64,000 nucleotides of DNA from Streptomyces sp. CB02366. GTDB lineage: Bacteria > Actinomycetota > Actinomycetes > Streptomycetales > Streptomycetaceae. Position numbers and translations under genes: made by a program. Positions 8,024-17,948 of this stretch are shown piece by piece (the stretch's first letter is position 1; each line of letters begins with the position of its first letter). The notes beneath the pieces are model-generated. The model saw only the letters and a list, made by a program, of their open reading frames with translations, had not been told where the DNA came from and ran no database searches. The DNA is taken from assembly GCF_001905905.1 (NCBI RefSeq), contig NZ_LIVT01000003.1, positions 697,001 through 761,000 on the forward strand, read 5' to 3'.

Positions 8024-8829
8024 TTGGCGGGCTCCCCGGCCTGGCCCGCCCCGGCCGCCTTCGCCTGCTCGGCGGCGGCCTCGATGGCGCGGGTGAACGT
8101 CTCCTCCGGCTGGGCGCCCGCGATGGGGCGGCCGTTGATCAGGAACGACGGCGTGGACGTGGCGCCGATCCCGTACCCCTGCTCCTGGTCCTTCTTGACC
8201 GCCGCACGGGCCGCGTCGCCGTCGAGGTCCTTCATGAACCGGTCCAGGTCCTTCACCCCGGCCTCCAGGGCGAGCCCCTTGATCCGGTCCTTGCCGAAGC
8301 CCTTCTCCTTCGCCCCCTCGGCGTAGGCGGCGCCGTGGAACTCCCAGAAGCGGTTCTGCTGCCCGGCGGCCCAGGCGGCCCGTGCCGCGTTCTCGGACTC
8401 CTCGCCGAAGATCGGGAAGTTGCGCCATTCGATGCGCAGCGTGCCGTCCTCCACGTACTTCTCGATCAGTTCCGGCTCGGTGTCCCGGGCGAACTTGCCG
8501 CAGTACCCGCACTTGAAGTCGGCGTACTCGATCAGGACGACCGGGGCGTCCGGGCGGCCGATGGCCAGCTTGTCGTCCGCGTCCCGGCGGGCGAGTTTCG
8601 CCAGCTCCGGGTAGACGCCCTCGGCCGGGTCGGCGGAGACCTCGGCGGCGGGGCCGGTGGCGGTGGTGTCGTCGGAGGACTTGTCGGGGGATGTGGCCCG
8701 GTAGGAGGCGAACCCGAGCAGTCCGGCGGCGACCACCACCACCGCGCCGTAGACGAGGGGCTTCTTCGACGCGGGAGCGGGCTTCTTGGACGCGGGCTTC
8801 GTGGAGGCGGGCTTCTTGGGCGTGGGCAT
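8020..8829 (-). CDS. DsbA-type thioredoxin-fold protein, membrane-anchored
   Basis: An extracytoplasmic disulfide oxidoreductase of the DsbA/thioredoxin_4 type, 269 residues from ATG 8829. A Lys/Pro-rich cytoplasmic start is followed by one membrane anchor near residues 25-44 (VYGAVVVVAAGLLGFASY). The catalytic domain carries CGYC near residue 105 within DFKCGYCGKF, and the cis-Pro loop is TSTPSFLING. It is translationally coupled to the CcdA-like protein downstream, the likely source of its electrons or oxidation control. Confidence 0.9.
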   Translation of the reverse strand: MPTPKKPASTKPASKKPAPASKKPLVYGAVVVVAAGLLGFASYRATSPDKSSDDTTATGPAAEVSADPAEGVYPELAKLARRDADDKLAIGRPDAPVVLIEYADFKCGYCGKFARDTEPELIEKYVEDGTLRIEWRNFPIFGEESENAARAAWAAGQQNRFWEFHGAAYAEGAKEKGFGKDRIKGLALEAGVKDLDRFMKDLDGDAARAAVKKDQEQGYGIGATSTPSFLINGRPIAGAQPEETFTRAIEAAAEQAKAAGAGQAGEPAK

Positions 8830-8890
8830 GCGGCACTCCGTGCTGGTGCGGAAGGGAAGGCAAGGGAGAGGAGAGGCGGGGCGGGCCCGC

Positions 8891-9454
8891 CTACACCCGC
8901 AGCACGGAGAGTTCGACGGGCGTCGGGGTGTACGGGGCCGGGGCGCGGGCCCGGACCCCCGGCGGCGGCTCGGCCGAGGGCGCCCCCGTCGCGGCGGGCA
9001 GCCCCCAGGGAGCGAGGCCCGGCGCCTGGTCGTGGCCGCCCCGGGCGCGGGAGGGCACGGCGGGCTCACCGTCATGGTCGCGGAGCTTCCCGCAGCCGGG
9101 GACGGGGGCGTCCTCTGCCTCGGCCTCTGCCTCGGCCTCTGCCGGGACGCCGATGTCGGCGGCCCCGGGCGCGGAGGCCGGGGCGCCCGCCTCGACAGCC
9201 CCGGGCGGGGAAGCCGGGGCACTCGCCCCGCCGACGGCGAAGGCGGGGGCCGGACCCATCGGAGTCCGCGCGGCGGCGGCCCCGGGCGTGGAGGCCGCCC
9301 CGGCCGCCCGGCCCGCGTCCTGGGCCAGGACCCGCACGGCGGAAACGGCCCGTACACCGCCTTCGCCGGCGCCCCCGAAGGCCGCCGGCCCGCACAGCAG
9401 CCCCGCCACCACCGCGAGCAGCGCCGTCAGGCTCCACCACGGCGTACGGGACAC
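8891..9454 (-). CDS. Hypothetical secreted or membrane-anchored Ala/Pro-rich protein
   Basis: The GTG at 9454 opens 187 residues with a signal-like start (SRTPWWSLTALLAVVAGLLCG) and then a low-complexity Ala/Pro/Gly-rich body, including an AEAEAEAEAE run from a short DNA repeat at about 9113-9142. No domain is recognised. It precedes the DsbA-type gene on the same strand with 61 bp between them and is divergent from hrpA. The frame stays open far upstream on the strand opposite hrpA, which is an artefact of GC bias; the start is chosen from the signal sequence. Confidence 0.5.
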   Translation of the reverse strand: MSRTPWWSLTALLAVVAGLLCGPAAFGGAGEGGVRAVSAVRVLAQDAGRAAGAASTPGAAAARTPMGPAPAFAVGGASAPASPPGAVEAGAPASAPGAADIGVPAEAEAEAEAEDAPVPGCGKLRDHDGEPAVPSRARGGHDQAPGLAPWGLPAATGAPSAEPPPGVRARAPAPYTPTPVELSVLRV

Positions 9455-9586
9455 GGGACCGGGCCTTTCTCGCGCGAGCGGCGGTGACGGGGCGTTCGAC
9501 TGCCCGAAATGGTACGTGCCGCGTGACGCAGCCCGCGCGAAATGAGGTCGCCACCGAACCGGCCCGGGTGAGATCCTGGGATCCGT

Positions 9587-12500
9587 ATGTCTACTTCCTT
9601 CGCCGATCTCCAGTCCCAGCTCGGTCAGCTCTCGCTCCGCGACGCGAACCGGCTCGGCCGGCGCCTCGAAGGAGCGCGCCGCATCCGCAAGCCCGAGGCC
9701 CGCCAGTCCGTGCTGGACGAGATCGCGGCCGAGGCGGGCAGGGCGGCCGAACGGCTCGCGGCGCGCGCGGCCCGGCTGCCGGCCCTGTCGTACCCGGACG
9801 AGCTGCCCGTCAGCCAGAAGAAGGACGAGATCCTGGAGGCGATACGCGACCACCAGGTCGTCATCGTCGCCGGTGAGACCGGGTCCGGGAAGACCACGCA
9901 GCTCCCCAAGATCTGTATGGAGCTGGGGCGCGGCGTCCGGGGCATGATCGGGCACACCCAGCCCCGCCGGATCGCCGCCCGCACGGTCGCGGAGCGCGTC
10001 GCGGACGAGCTGAGAACGCCGCTGGGCGAGACCGTCGGCTGGAAGGTCCGCTTCACCGACCAGGTGAACCCGGAGTCGACGTATCTGAAGGTGATGACGG
10101 ATGGCATCCTGCTCGCGGAGATCCAGACGGACCGCGAGCTGCTGGCGTACGACACGATCATCATCGACGAGGCCCACGAGCGGTCGCTGAACATCGACTT
10201 CCTGCTGGGCTATCTGGCCCGGCTGCTGCCCCGGCGCCCCGACCTGAAGGTCGTCATCACCTCGGCGACCATCGACCCGGAGCGGTTCGCGCGCCACTTC
10301 GGGGACGCCCCGATCGTGGAGGTCAGCGGGCGGACGTACCCCGTCGAGGTCCGTTACCGTCCCCTCCTCGAAGAGGACAGCGAAGACTCCGACCGCGACC
10401 AGATCACCGCGATCTGCGACGCCGTCGACGAGCTGGGCCACGAGGCCCCCGGCGACATCCTGGTCTTCCTCTCCGGCGAGCGGGAGATCCGGGACACGGC
10501 GGACGCGCTGAACAAGCGGAACCTCCGGCACACCGAGGTACTCCCCCTCTACGCCCGCCTCTCGCACGCCGAGCAGCACCGCGTCTTCCAGCGCCACACG
10601 GGCCGCCGCATCGTCCTGGCGACCAACGTGGCCGAGACCTCGCTGACCGTCCCCGGCATCAAGTACGTGATCGACCCGGGCACCGCCCGCATCTCCCGCT
10701 ACAGCCACCGCACCAAGGTCCAGCGGCTGCCGATCGAGCGGATCTCCCAGGCCAGCGCCAACCAGCGCAAGGGCCGCTGCGGCCGTACGTCGGACGGCAT
10801 CTGCATCCGGCTCTACTCCGAGGACGACTTCCTCACCCGGCCGGAGTTCACCGACGCCGAGATCCTGCGGACCAACCTGGCCTCCGTCATCCTCCAGATG
10901 ACCGCCGCCGGGCTCGGGGACATCGAGAAGTTCCCGTTCATCGACCCGCCGGACCACCGCAACATCCGTGACGGCGTGCAGCTCCTCCAGGAGCTGGGGG
11001 CGCTCGATCCGGCGGAGAAGGATCCGAAGAAGAGGCTGACACCGCTCGGCCGCAAGCTCTCCCAGCTGCCCGTGGACCCGCGCCTGGCCCGGATGGTCAT
11101 CGAGGCCGACCGCAACGGCTGCGCCCGCGAGGTCATGGTGATCGCCGCCGCGCTCTCCATCCAGGACCCGCGCGAGCGGCCCGCCGAGAAGCAGACGCAG
11201 GCGGACCAGCAGCACGCCCGGTTCAAGGACGAGACGTCCGACTTCCTGGCGTACCTGAACCTGTGGGCGTACGTCCGCGAGCAGCAGAAGGAGCGCGGCT
11301 CGTCCTCGTTCCGCCGGATGTGCAAGCAGGAGTACCTGAACTTCCTGCGCATCCGCGAATGGCAGGACATCTACGCGCAGCTGCGCACGGTGGCCAGGCA
11401 GATGGGCATCACCGTCGAGGAGCCCAAGGACGACGCCTCCGTTCCGGAGCAGGCGGTGCACACCTCGCTGCTGGCCGGCCTGCTGTCCCACATCGGGCTC
11501 AAGGACACCGAGAAGAACGAGTACCTGGGCGCGCGCAGCGCCAAGTTCGCGATCTTCCCCGGCTCGGCGCTGTTCAAGAAGCAGCCCCGGTTCGTGATGT
11601 CGGCGGAGCTGGTGGAGACCTCCCGGCTGTGGGCGCGGGTCAACGCCAAGGTCGAGCCCGAGTGGATCGAACCGCTGGCCCAGCACCTGGTGAAGCGCAC
11701 CTACAGCGAGCCGCACTGGGAGAAGGACCAGGCGGCGGTGATGGCGTACGAGCGGGTCACCCTCTACGGCGTGCCGATCATCGCCCAGCGCAAGGTCAAT
11801 TTCGGCCGGATCGACCAGGAGGCGTCGCGGGACCTGTTCATCCGCAACGCCCTGGTCGAGGGCGACTGGCGCACCCACCACCAGTTCTTCCACGACAACC
11901 GCAAACTCCTCGGCGAGGTCGAGGAGTTGGAGCACCGGGCGCGCCGCCGCGACATCCTCGTGGACGACGAGACGCTGTTCGACTTCTACGACCGGCGGAT
12001 TCCCGAGCACATCGTGTCCGGGGCGCACTTCGACTCCTGGTGGAAGAAGAAGAAGCGCGAGGAGCCGGACGCCCTCGACTTCGAGCGCTCCATGCTCATC
12101 AACGAGAAGGCCGGGGCCGTCACCAAGGACGACTACCCGGACACCTGGCGGCAGGGGAAGCTCACGTTCAGGGTGACCTACCAGTTCGAGCCCGGCGCGG
12201 ACGCGGACGGCGTGACCGTCCACGTACCGCTCCAGGTGCTCAACCAGGTCACCGCCGAGGGCTTCGACTGGCAGATCCCGGGGTTGCGCGAGGAGGTCGT
12301 CACCGAGCTGATCCGGTCGCTGCCGAAGCCGATCCGCCGGCACTACGTCCCCGCGCCGGACTACGCGGAGAAGTTCCTGGACCGGGCCGTCCCGCTCCAG
12401 GAGCCGCTGCCGGTCACGCTGGCCCGGGAGCTCCAGCGGATGGTCGGCGTACCGGTCACCGCCGACGACTTCGACCTCTCCCGGGTTCCGGACCACCTCA

Positions 12501-13519
12501 AGGTCACGTTCCGGATCGTCGACGAACGGCGCCGCAAGGTGGCGGAGGACAAGGACCTGGAGGCGCTTCGGCTCAAGCTGCGCCCGAAGGCCCGCCAGGC
12601 GCTCTCCAAGGCCGCCGCGGCGACCGCGGGGCCCACCGGCGAGTCCATCGAGCGCTCGGGCCTCACGGACTGGACGATCGGCACGCTGGACAAGGTCTTC
12701 GAGACCCGTCGCGCCGGGCAGCCGGTGAAGGCGTACCCGGCCCTCGTCGACCAGGGCGCCACCGTGGCCGTACGCCTCTTCGACACCGAGGCCGAGCAGC
12801 AGCAGGCGATGTGGCGGGGCACCCGGCGGCTGATCATGCTGAACATCCCGGTGAACCCGGCGAAGTTCGCCTCGGACCGGCTGAGCAACCAGCAGAAGCT
12901 GGCGCTGTCCCGCAATCCGCACGGCTCGGTGCAGGCCCTCTTCGAGGACTGCGCCACCGCCGCCGCCGACCGGCTGATCGCCGCGCACGGCGGCCCCGCG
13001 TGGGACGAGAAGGCGTTCCGGACGCTGTACGACAAGGTGCGCGCGGACCTGGTGGACCTCACCGTCCGCACGGTCGATCAGGTGCAGCAGGTCCTGGCCG
13101 CGTGGCAGGCGTGCGAGCGCCGGCTGAAGGCGACCGGCAGCCCGACGCTGGTGGCCAACGTCGCCGATGTGCGCGAGCAGCTGGCCCGTCTCGTACCGCC
13201 CGGTTTCGTCACGGCCACCGGGCTGCGCCGGCTGCCGGACCTGATGCGCTACCTGGTGGCGGCCGACCGGCGGCTCCAGCAGATGCCGACGGCCGTGCAG
13301 CGGGACACCACCCGGATGGAGAAGGTCCACGAGATGCAGGACGAGTACGCCTGGCTGCTGGAGCAGTTCCCGCAGGGGCGGCCGGTGCCGCAGGAGGTGC
13401 GGGACGTCCGCTGGATGATCGAGGAGCTGCGCGTCAGCTACTTCGCCCATGCCCTGGGCACCGCTTTCCCCGTCTCGGACAAGCGGATCGTGAAGGCGAT
13501 CGACGCCCTGGCGCCCTGA
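9587..13519 (+). CDS. hrpA: ATP-dependent RNA helicase HrpA
   Basis: A DEAH-box RNA helicase of the HrpA family, 1310 residues, the full family length. Walker A GETGSGKTT lies near residue 95, DEAH near 194 (IIIDEAHERS), SAT near 226, followed by VATNVAETSLTVPG and QRKGRCGR. Then come the helicase-associated domain, the OB-fold region and the long C-terminal DUF3418-type segment typical of HrpA. In E. coli the family takes part in mRNA processing and rescue of stalled ribosomes. ATG 9587 follows a purine-rich stretch (gggtgagat). Neighbours are tRNA genes and bldC, a conserved Streptomyces arrangement. Confidence 0.97.
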   Translation: MSTSFADLQSQLGQLSLRDANRLGRRLEGARRIRKPEARQSVLDEIAAEAGRAAERLAARAARLPALSYPDELPVSQKKDEILEAIRDHQVVIVAGETGSGKTTQLPKICMELGRGVRGMIGHTQPRRIAARTVAERVADELRTPLGETVGWKVRFTDQVNPESTYLKVMTDGILLAEIQTDRELLAYDTIIIDEAHERSLNIDFLLGYLARLLPRRPDLKVVITSATIDPERFARHFGDAPIVEVSGRTYPVEVRYRPLLEEDSEDSDRDQITAICDAVDELGHEAPGDILVFLSGEREIRDTADALNKRNLRHTEVLPLYARLSHAEQHRVFQRHTGRRIVLATNVAETSLTVPGIKYVIDPGTARISRYSHRTKVQRLPIERISQASANQRKGRCGRTSDGICIRLYSEDDFLTRPEFTDAEILRTNLASVILQMTAAGLGDIEKFPFIDPPDHRNIRDGVQLLQELGALDPAEKDPKKRLTPLGRKLSQLPVDPRLARMVIEADRNGCAREVMVIAAALSIQDPRERPAEKQTQADQQHARFKDETSDFLAYLNLWAYVREQQKERGSSSFRRMCKQEYLNFLRIREWQDIYAQLRTVARQMGITVEEPKDDASVPEQAVHTSLLAGLLSHIGLKDTEKNEYLGARSAKFAIFPGSALFKKQPRFVMSAELVETSRLWARVNAKVEPEWIEPLAQHLVKRTYSEPHWEKDQAAVMAYERVTLYGVPIIAQRKVNFGRIDQEASRDLFIRNALVEGDWRTHHQFFHDNRKLLGEVEELEHRARRRDILVDDETLFDFYDRRIPEHIVSGAHFDSWWKKKKREEPDALDFERSMLINEKAGAVTKDDYPDTWRQGKLTFRVTYQFEPGADADGVTVHVPLQVLNQVTAEGFDWQIPGLREEVVTELIRSLPKPIRRHYVPAPDYAEKFLDRAVPLQEPLPVTLARELQRMVGVPVTADDFDLSRVPDHLKVTFRIVDERRRKVAEDKDLEALRLKLRPKARQALSKAAAATAGPTGESIERSGLTDWTIGTLDKVFETRRAGQPVKAYPALVDQGATVAVRLFDTEAEQQQAMWRGTRRLIMLNIPVNPAKFASDRLSNQQKLALSRNPHGSVQALFEDCATAAADRLIAAHGGPAWDEKAFRTLYDKVRADLVDLTVRTVDQVQQVLAAWQACERRLKATGSPTLVANVADVREQLARLVPPGFVTATGLRRLPDLMRYLVAADRRLQQMPTAVQRDTTRMEKVHEMQDEYAWLLEQFPQGRPVPQEVRDVRWMIEELRVSYFAHALGTAFPVSDKRIVKAIDALAP

Positions 13520-13636
13520 CGCGGCAGGGCGCGGAGGCGGTGACGGGGTCGCCACCAGGAGTGAAGTCGACCTGGGCCTCCTCCCTCCTGTACAGTCTGG
13601 TTTCGCAGCAAGCCGCAAGGCAAGCGGCGAAAACCT

Positions 13637-13711
13637 GGTCCTGTGGAGCAGTTTGGAGTGCTCGCCACCCTGTCAAGGTGGAGGCCGCGGGTTCAAATCC
13701 CGTCAGGACCG
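13637..13711 (+). tRNA. tRNA-Asp(GTC), second copy
   Basis: A 75-nt cloverleaf, base-for-base identical to the tRNA-Asp at 6921-6995, including acceptor GGTCCTG/CAGGACC and anticodon GTC. It stands alone between hrpA and the DUF6274-like gene. Confidence 0.95.
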
Positions 13712-13719
13712 CAGTGGAG

Positions 13720-13748
13720 AAAGCCCGGATCGTTTCGATCCGGGCTTT
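13720..13748 (+). terminator. Hairpin terminator after tRNA-Asp
   Basis: The inverted repeat AAAGCCCGGATCG/CGATCCGGGCTTT with a short loop follows the tRNA 3' end by 8 bases and ends in a TTTCT run, a normal intrinsic terminator. Confidence 0.85.
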
Positions 13749-13890
13749 CTCGCGTCTTGACGGGCCCCTCCGCCCCGGGTACCCCGTAGAGCAGAGGCTG
13801 TCCCTGCATCTCGGCGCCCCCTCCGCCGCGCTCGGCGCTTTTGGCGCCGCGCACGGCGGAGGCGGCCGGGCCCACCGGGAGGTGGCTCGT

Positions 13891-14229
13891 ATGTCCGCGT
13901 CCACGGCACGACACGAGATCCGCGCGCTGCTGCGCGCCCATCTGGCGGCCGCTTCCGCCTACCGCCACCTCACCGGCCGTTGCGCGGTCTGCCACCGCCT
14001 CCTGCGGCTCGCCATGGAGCCCGGCGGTGACGGGCAGCCCACCGCCCCCGCCGCCTCCCCGGCGGCCTCCGGGGCCGGGCCGGACGGCGGCGACCGGAGC
14101 GAGGAGGCCGCCGGACGGCCGGACGGACGCGGGCGCGAGGGCCGCGCGCCGGGCGAGAACCCGACCGGGGGCCCCGGAAAGCAGGCCCCGGAGGAACGGG
14201 CCGGGGCCGAAAGGCCCTCGCCGACATGA
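13891..14229 (+). CDS. DUF6274-like small conserved protein
   Basis: A 112-residue protein. Residues 1-45 are well ordered (ARHEIRALLRAHLAAAS, then HLTGRCAVCHRLLRLAME) and carry a CxxC pair that could bind metal or form a disulfide. The rest is Gly/Pro/Arg-rich and probably disordered. The ATG at 13891 has a strong ribosome-binding site (gggaggtgg). It resembles the streptomycete DUF6274 family found beside bldC; that name is from memory. Function unknown. Confidence 0.65.
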   Translation: MSASTARHEIRALLRAHLAAASAYRHLTGRCAVCHRLLRLAMEPGGDGQPTAPAASPAASGAGPDGGDRSEEAAGRPDGRGREGRAPGENPTGGPGKQAPEERAGAERPSPT

Positions 14230-14720
14230 CCATCGGCCGGGTGCTTCCCGCTCCACGCAGTGGCACTCTGGGAGTTGGCAAGCATCAGGCGGTGTGACGG
14301 TAGTCACCGAAAGAGTTTTCAGACCGGGGGATTTTACGCCTCCCCTACAACTGGTGAATTTAATATGTGCAATTGCACGGGCCCGTTCGGCGGGGGCCGA
14401 CCGCCCGGAGACCGTTCCGTCCGGGGCTGTCCCACCGCGTCCCCGCCCCCTCCGGGACGCTCACCCGCACTCCCGCCCAGACCCGCTCACAGCCCCACGA
14501 AGGCCCCGGGGACGGGTTCCGCCGCCCATCGGCCGGCAGCGCGCCGGAAAGCCCTCCGGACCCCGAAGCCGACCGACCGCCCGGTTCTTGTACCGGGGTC
14601 CGCTCCATAAGGCGGGGAGCGGCCCGGAGAGCCCGCCCAGGGCGCGCAGGAGGCCCCGCGGGAGGCAGCGCGGGCAGGGGGACCGGTCCGCGCCGGGCGG
14701 GGAGGAGATCCGTCCAGGGC
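14230..14720. other. Gene-free convergent region with AT-rich palindromes
   Basis: This stretch lies between the ends of two convergent genes. Bases 14290-14378 are unusually AT-rich for the genome and contain TGACGGTAGTCA (inverted TGAC/GTCA) and the perfect 12-bp palindrome GTGCAATTGCAC at 14367-14378. The rest is GC-rich with no convincing coding sequence. An untranslated transcript or protein-binding site is possible; no gene is called. Confidence 0.4.
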
Positions 14721-14762
14721 ACAAAAAAGATCGCGCTGGACCCGGCGGAGTCCAGCGCGATC
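14721..14762 (-). terminator. Intrinsic terminator of bldC
   Basis: A perfect 13-bp stem, GATCGCGCTGGAC/GTCCAGCGCGATC, lies at 14729-14762. On the minus strand it is followed immediately by TTTTTTGTG, so it terminates transcription arriving from bldC. A second perfect hairpin (ACCCGTG-AGA-CACGGGT, about 14775-14791) lies between it and bldC. Confidence 0.9.
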
Positions 14763-14936
14763 GATACGACGAAACCCGTGAGACACGGGTATGACGCCCG
14801 TTGGGGCAGGCGTCCGTCGAGTGGAACTATGGGCGGGCGACTGGGGTTGGGGGACCTGGCAGTTGCCCGGATGTGGTGCTGTGCTGCGTTACTGCGGTAC
14901 TGCCGAACTGCTGTTTCTGCTGCGAGGCAGGGGTGT

Positions 14937-15143
14937 TCAGGCCTCGCTGCGCTGCTGCGGAATACCCGCGAGCAGTGCGCGGACCTCCGCCTCGCGGTAC
15001 CGGCGGTGTCCACCGAGCGTGCGGATGGACGTGAGCTTGCCGGCCTTGGCCCAACGGGTGACCGTCTTCGGGTCCACGCGGAACATCGTGGCGACCTCAG
15101 CCGGGGTCAGCAGCGGCTCGGCATCAGGGGTGCGAGCGGTCAT
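14937..15143 (-). CDS. bldC: Developmental transcriptional regulator BldC
   Basis: A 68-residue MerR-type DNA-binding protein that controls entry into development in Streptomyces. It is a bare winged-helix domain (LLTPAEVATMFRVDPKTVTRWAK, then GKLTSIRTLGGHRRYRE) without an effector domain. Length and sequence match BldC, which binds cooperatively to direct repeats of AT-rich sites. The ATG at 15143 is preceded by gaggaggcc on the minus strand. A strong intrinsic terminator follows 175 bp downstream. The neighbourhood (hrpA on one side, valine dehydrogenase on the other) supports orthology. Confidence 0.96.
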   Translation of the reverse strand: MTARTPDAEPLLTPAEVATMFRVDPKTVTRWAKAGKLTSIRTLGGHRRYREAEVRALLAGIPQQRSEA

Positions 15144-15821
15144 GAGCGGCCTCCTCGGGAGAACCGAACCTTCTCGGTTCTTTCCTTTAAATTCTGCACC
15201 TTGACCCGCGTTGCCCGAAATGGCGGACGCGGGCCGAGTCGGTTATAGGACGAACGGCTTGTCCTCGGCACTACAACTACACCATCCGTCCAGCCGCGTC
15301 GGCCAAACCGATGGAATTGCCCTCCCAGGTGTTCATCAGCGACGGAAAGCCGATGGACCATGCCATAGCGGACAGTCACACCCCGGTGACGATCAGTCAC
15401 AGAGCGATCAGGAGTCGCCAAACCCCCCATAGCGTGCAATGTCGAGCATTCTGCCCTTACTTGGACAGAAGGAGCCCTCCCCGGACTCCTTGTCCTATTT
15501 TGGCATGAGGAGTAGGGATAGGCGCAAGGGCCCCGTTAGTGCCGTCCATCACGCATGAGGCTTAGGCCCGGTTCGGGACGTAGGTCCCTGGATCGGTGCC
15601 ATGACGCTCTCGCCTCATCTTCCACACGTGTCACACCGGACGCAGGTTCACGGCCCGTCACCTGTCCGTCGAGCCCTCTCCGTCACCCTCCGCCGGGGCG
15701 ACGCGACGTCCTCCTTCTCCCGTACGGAACGGCCCCGGTGGCCGTCCGCCGGCCTCCCGGCCGTCCTGGAAGAAGGATGCCCCGGTTCCGTCACCTTGAT
15801 GCCGCTGTGGGTCTTTTCACG
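15144..15821. other. bldC upstream region, no gene seen
   Basis: This 678-bp gap lies between bldC and an upstream gene on the same strand. The bldC-proximal 100 bp contain TTTCCTTTAAATTCTGC and are AT-rich, fitting the bldC promoter and possible autoregulatory sites. Further AT-rich patches lie near 15400-15520. Open frames here lack start signals or recognisable protein character. Confidence 0.45.
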
Positions 15822-16673
15822 TCAATTGGTGAACTGCCGGTCCCTGACCGCCCGCCAGCGCTCCGCGAGCCGTGCGTACGCCTCCGCCGCTCCCCCCTCG
15901 TCCCCGGCCCGCAGCGCGGTGAGCCCCTCCGCCACGTCCGCCGCCGACCGGTCCCCCGCCAACCGCTCCGCCGGCAGGGCGTGCACCAGGCCCCCGTAGT
16001 CCAGCTCGACCAGGGAGTGCGGGTGGAACTCCTCCAGCCAGCGCCCCACGTCCACCAGCCCTTCGGTCAGCAGGCCCTCGGGAACGTTCTCCCGCAGGGT
16101 CCGCAGCGCCCGTGCCAGCCGGCGGCGGGCCTCGACCATCGGGGTGCGGTAGCGCAGGACCGGCCTCTCCTCCTCGTCCGCCGGCCGGTACTCCCGCTCC
16201 TCGTCGCCGAAGAGGACGAACCAGCGCACCGGCACCTGCCACACCGTGGTCCGGATCCACGGCCGCGCGTCCGGGTGGCGCCGCTGCCAGCGCTGGTGGT
16301 CCGCCGCCGCCTGGCCGCGCACCACCGCGGGCAGCACGAGGTCGAGCACGTTGGCCGGAAACATCCCCTCCAGCTCCTCCAGGGCCAGCCAGCCGCGCAG
16401 CCTGGTCCGCCACGGACAGACGCACACCACCCCGTCCAGCTCCGCCACGAACGCGTCACCGCTCTCGTGGACCGGCACCCCGACCGGCGGCGTCGACGTC
16501 AAGTCCGCGAGCGAGCGGCGCAGTTCGTCCTGGGCCGTGGGGAGGTCCCCGCGCCTCGCGTAGCGCGCCCAGTGACTCCGCTCGGGCTCCGCGAAGGCGG
16601 CGAGCGGCTCATAGACCCGGAGATACGACGTGTAAGGGACGAGCACCGAAGACACCACCGACATGCAGCGCAT
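15822..16673 (-). CDS. Conserved hypothetical protein
   Basis: A soluble protein of about 283 residues with no recognised family. It starts [20 protein letters not shown], has several Trp-rich stretches ([16 protein letters not shown]) and ends in an Ala/Glu/Arg-rich helical region. No signal peptide, membrane segment or catalytic motif is evident. The frame extends to GTG 16691 and an ATG at 16664 is also possible; none has a clear ribosome-binding site. It is divergent from valine dehydrogenase. The same gene order near bldC in Streptomyces supports it being real. Confidence 0.7.
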   Translation of the reverse strand: MRCMSVVSSVLVPYTSYLRVYEPLAAFAEPERSHWARYARRGDLPTAQDELRRSLADLTSTPPVGVPVHESGDAFVAELDGVVCVCPWRTRLRGWLALEELEGMFPANVLDLVLPAVVRGQAAADHQRWQRRHPDARPWIRTTVWQVPVRWFVLFGDEEREYRPADEEERPVLRYRTPMVEARRRLARALRTLRENVPEGLLTEGLVDVGRWLEEFHPHSLVELDYGGLVHALPAERLAGDRSAADVAEGLTALRAGDEGGAAEAYARLAERWRAVRDRQFTN

Positions 16674-16840
16674 GGTGTCACGGCGGGTCACCCGCAGGGG
16701 GTGATCCTTCGCAGGGGGGCAGATCCGCGCCGCCGGAAGACTTACGCTCGTGCCCGTCGGACCGGTCGAACCGGTCGGTCCGAGGCCCTCCCCACCCTCA
16801 GGAGGGTCTTCCGCCGCTTCGTTGTTTGGGAGTCACCACA

Positions 16841-17932
16841 GTGACCGATGTGACCGGCGCGCCCGTCGATGTACTGCACACCCTGTTCCACTCCGACCAG
16901 GGAGGCCACGAACAGGTCGTGCTCTGCCAGGACCGCGCCAGCGGTCTCAAGGCCGTCATCGCCCTCCACTCCACCGCCCTGGGCCCCGCCCTCGGCGGCA
17001 CCCGCTTCTACCCCTACGACTCCGAGGCGGACGCCGTCGCCGACGCGCTGAACCTCGCGCGCGGGATGTCCTACAAGAACGCCCTGGCCGGTCTCGACCA
17101 CGGTGGCGGCAAGGCCGTCATCATCGGCGACCCGGAGCAGCTCAAGGGCGAGGAACTCCTCCTGGCCTACGGCCGGTTCGTCGCCTCCCTCGGCGGCCGG
17201 TACGTCACCGCCTGCGACGTCGGCACCTACGTCGCCGACATGGACGTCGTGGCCCGGGAGTGCCGCTGGACCACCGGCCGCTCCCCCGAGAACGGCGGTG
17301 CGGGCGACTCCTCGGTGCTCACCGCGTTCGGCGTCTTCCAGGGCATGCGCGCCTCGGCCCAGCACCTGTGGGGCGACCCCTCGCTGCGCGGCCGCAAGGT
17401 CGGCGTCGCCGGGGTCGGCAAGGTGGGCCGCCACCTCGTCGAGCACCTGCTCTCCGACGGGGCCGAGGTCGTGATCACCGACGTCCGCGAGGAGTCGCTG
17501 CGCCGGATCACCGAGCTGCACCCCGAGGTCGCCGTGGCGGCCGACACCGACGCCCTGATCCGCACCGAGGGGCTGGACGTCTACGCGCCGTGCGCCCTCG
17601 GCGGCGCGCTGAACGACGCGACCGTGCCGGTGCTCACCGCGAAGGTGGTGTGCGGTGCGGCCAACAACCAGCTAGCGCACCCGGGCGTGGAGAAGGACCT
17701 GGCCGACCGGTCGGTTCTGTACGCCCCCGACTACGTGGTCAACGCCGGTGGCGTGATCCAGGTGGCCGACGAACTGCACGGCTTCGACTTCGACCGGTGC
17801 AAGGCGAAGGCGACGAAGATCTTCGACACCACGCTGGAAATATTCGCACGTGCGAAGGCGGACGGGATTCCGCCGGCCGCGGCGGCCGACCGGCTCGCCG
17901 AGCAGCGCATGGCGGAGGCGCGCACCCGCTGA
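16841..17932 (+). CDS. vdh: Valine (branched-chain amino acid) dehydrogenase
   Basis: An NAD-dependent Glu/Leu/Phe/Val dehydrogenase that deaminates valine, leucine and isoleucine to 2-oxoacids, feeding branched acyl-CoA precursors for fatty acids and polyketides. GTG 16841 gives 363 residues, the known Streptomyces Vdh length. The catalytic-lysine region is [11 protein letters not shown] and the Rossmann nucleotide loop is [12 protein letters not shown]. The substrate-pocket region AANNQLAHP and the C-terminal [11 protein letters not shown] are present. The start lies within CACAGTGACC without a strong ribosome-binding site. A 12-bp hairpin follows at 17949-17988. Confidence 0.95.
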   Translation: MTDVTGAPVDVLHTLFHSDQGGHEQVVLCQDRASGLKAVIALHSTALGPALGGTRFYPYDSEADAVADALNLARGMSYKNALAGLDHGGGKAVIIGDPEQLKGEELLLAYGRFVASLGGRYVTACDVGTYVADMDVVARECRWTTGRSPENGGAGDSSVLTAFGVFQGMRASAQHLWGDPSLRGRKVGVAGVGKVGRHLVEHLLSDGAEVVITDVREESLRRITELHPEVAVAADTDALIRTEGLDVYAPCALGGALNDATVPVLTAKVVCGAANNQLAHPGVEKDLADRSVLYAPDYVVNAGGVIQVADELHGFDFDRCKAKATKIFDTTLEIFARAKADGIPPAAAADRLAEQRMAEARTR

Positions 17933-17948
17933 CCGGGTGCGCGTACGG

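Noticed and set aside
8891..13618. Very long open frame on the strand opposite hrpA
   Set aside because: GC-bias artefact; the hrpA strand shows all DEAH-helicase motifs, while only the last 187 codons of the opposite frame have a plausible start and signal.
14360..15013. Open frame overlapping bldC and its terminator
   Set aside because: It runs through the bldC terminator and overlaps bldC in another frame, with no start signal or domain.
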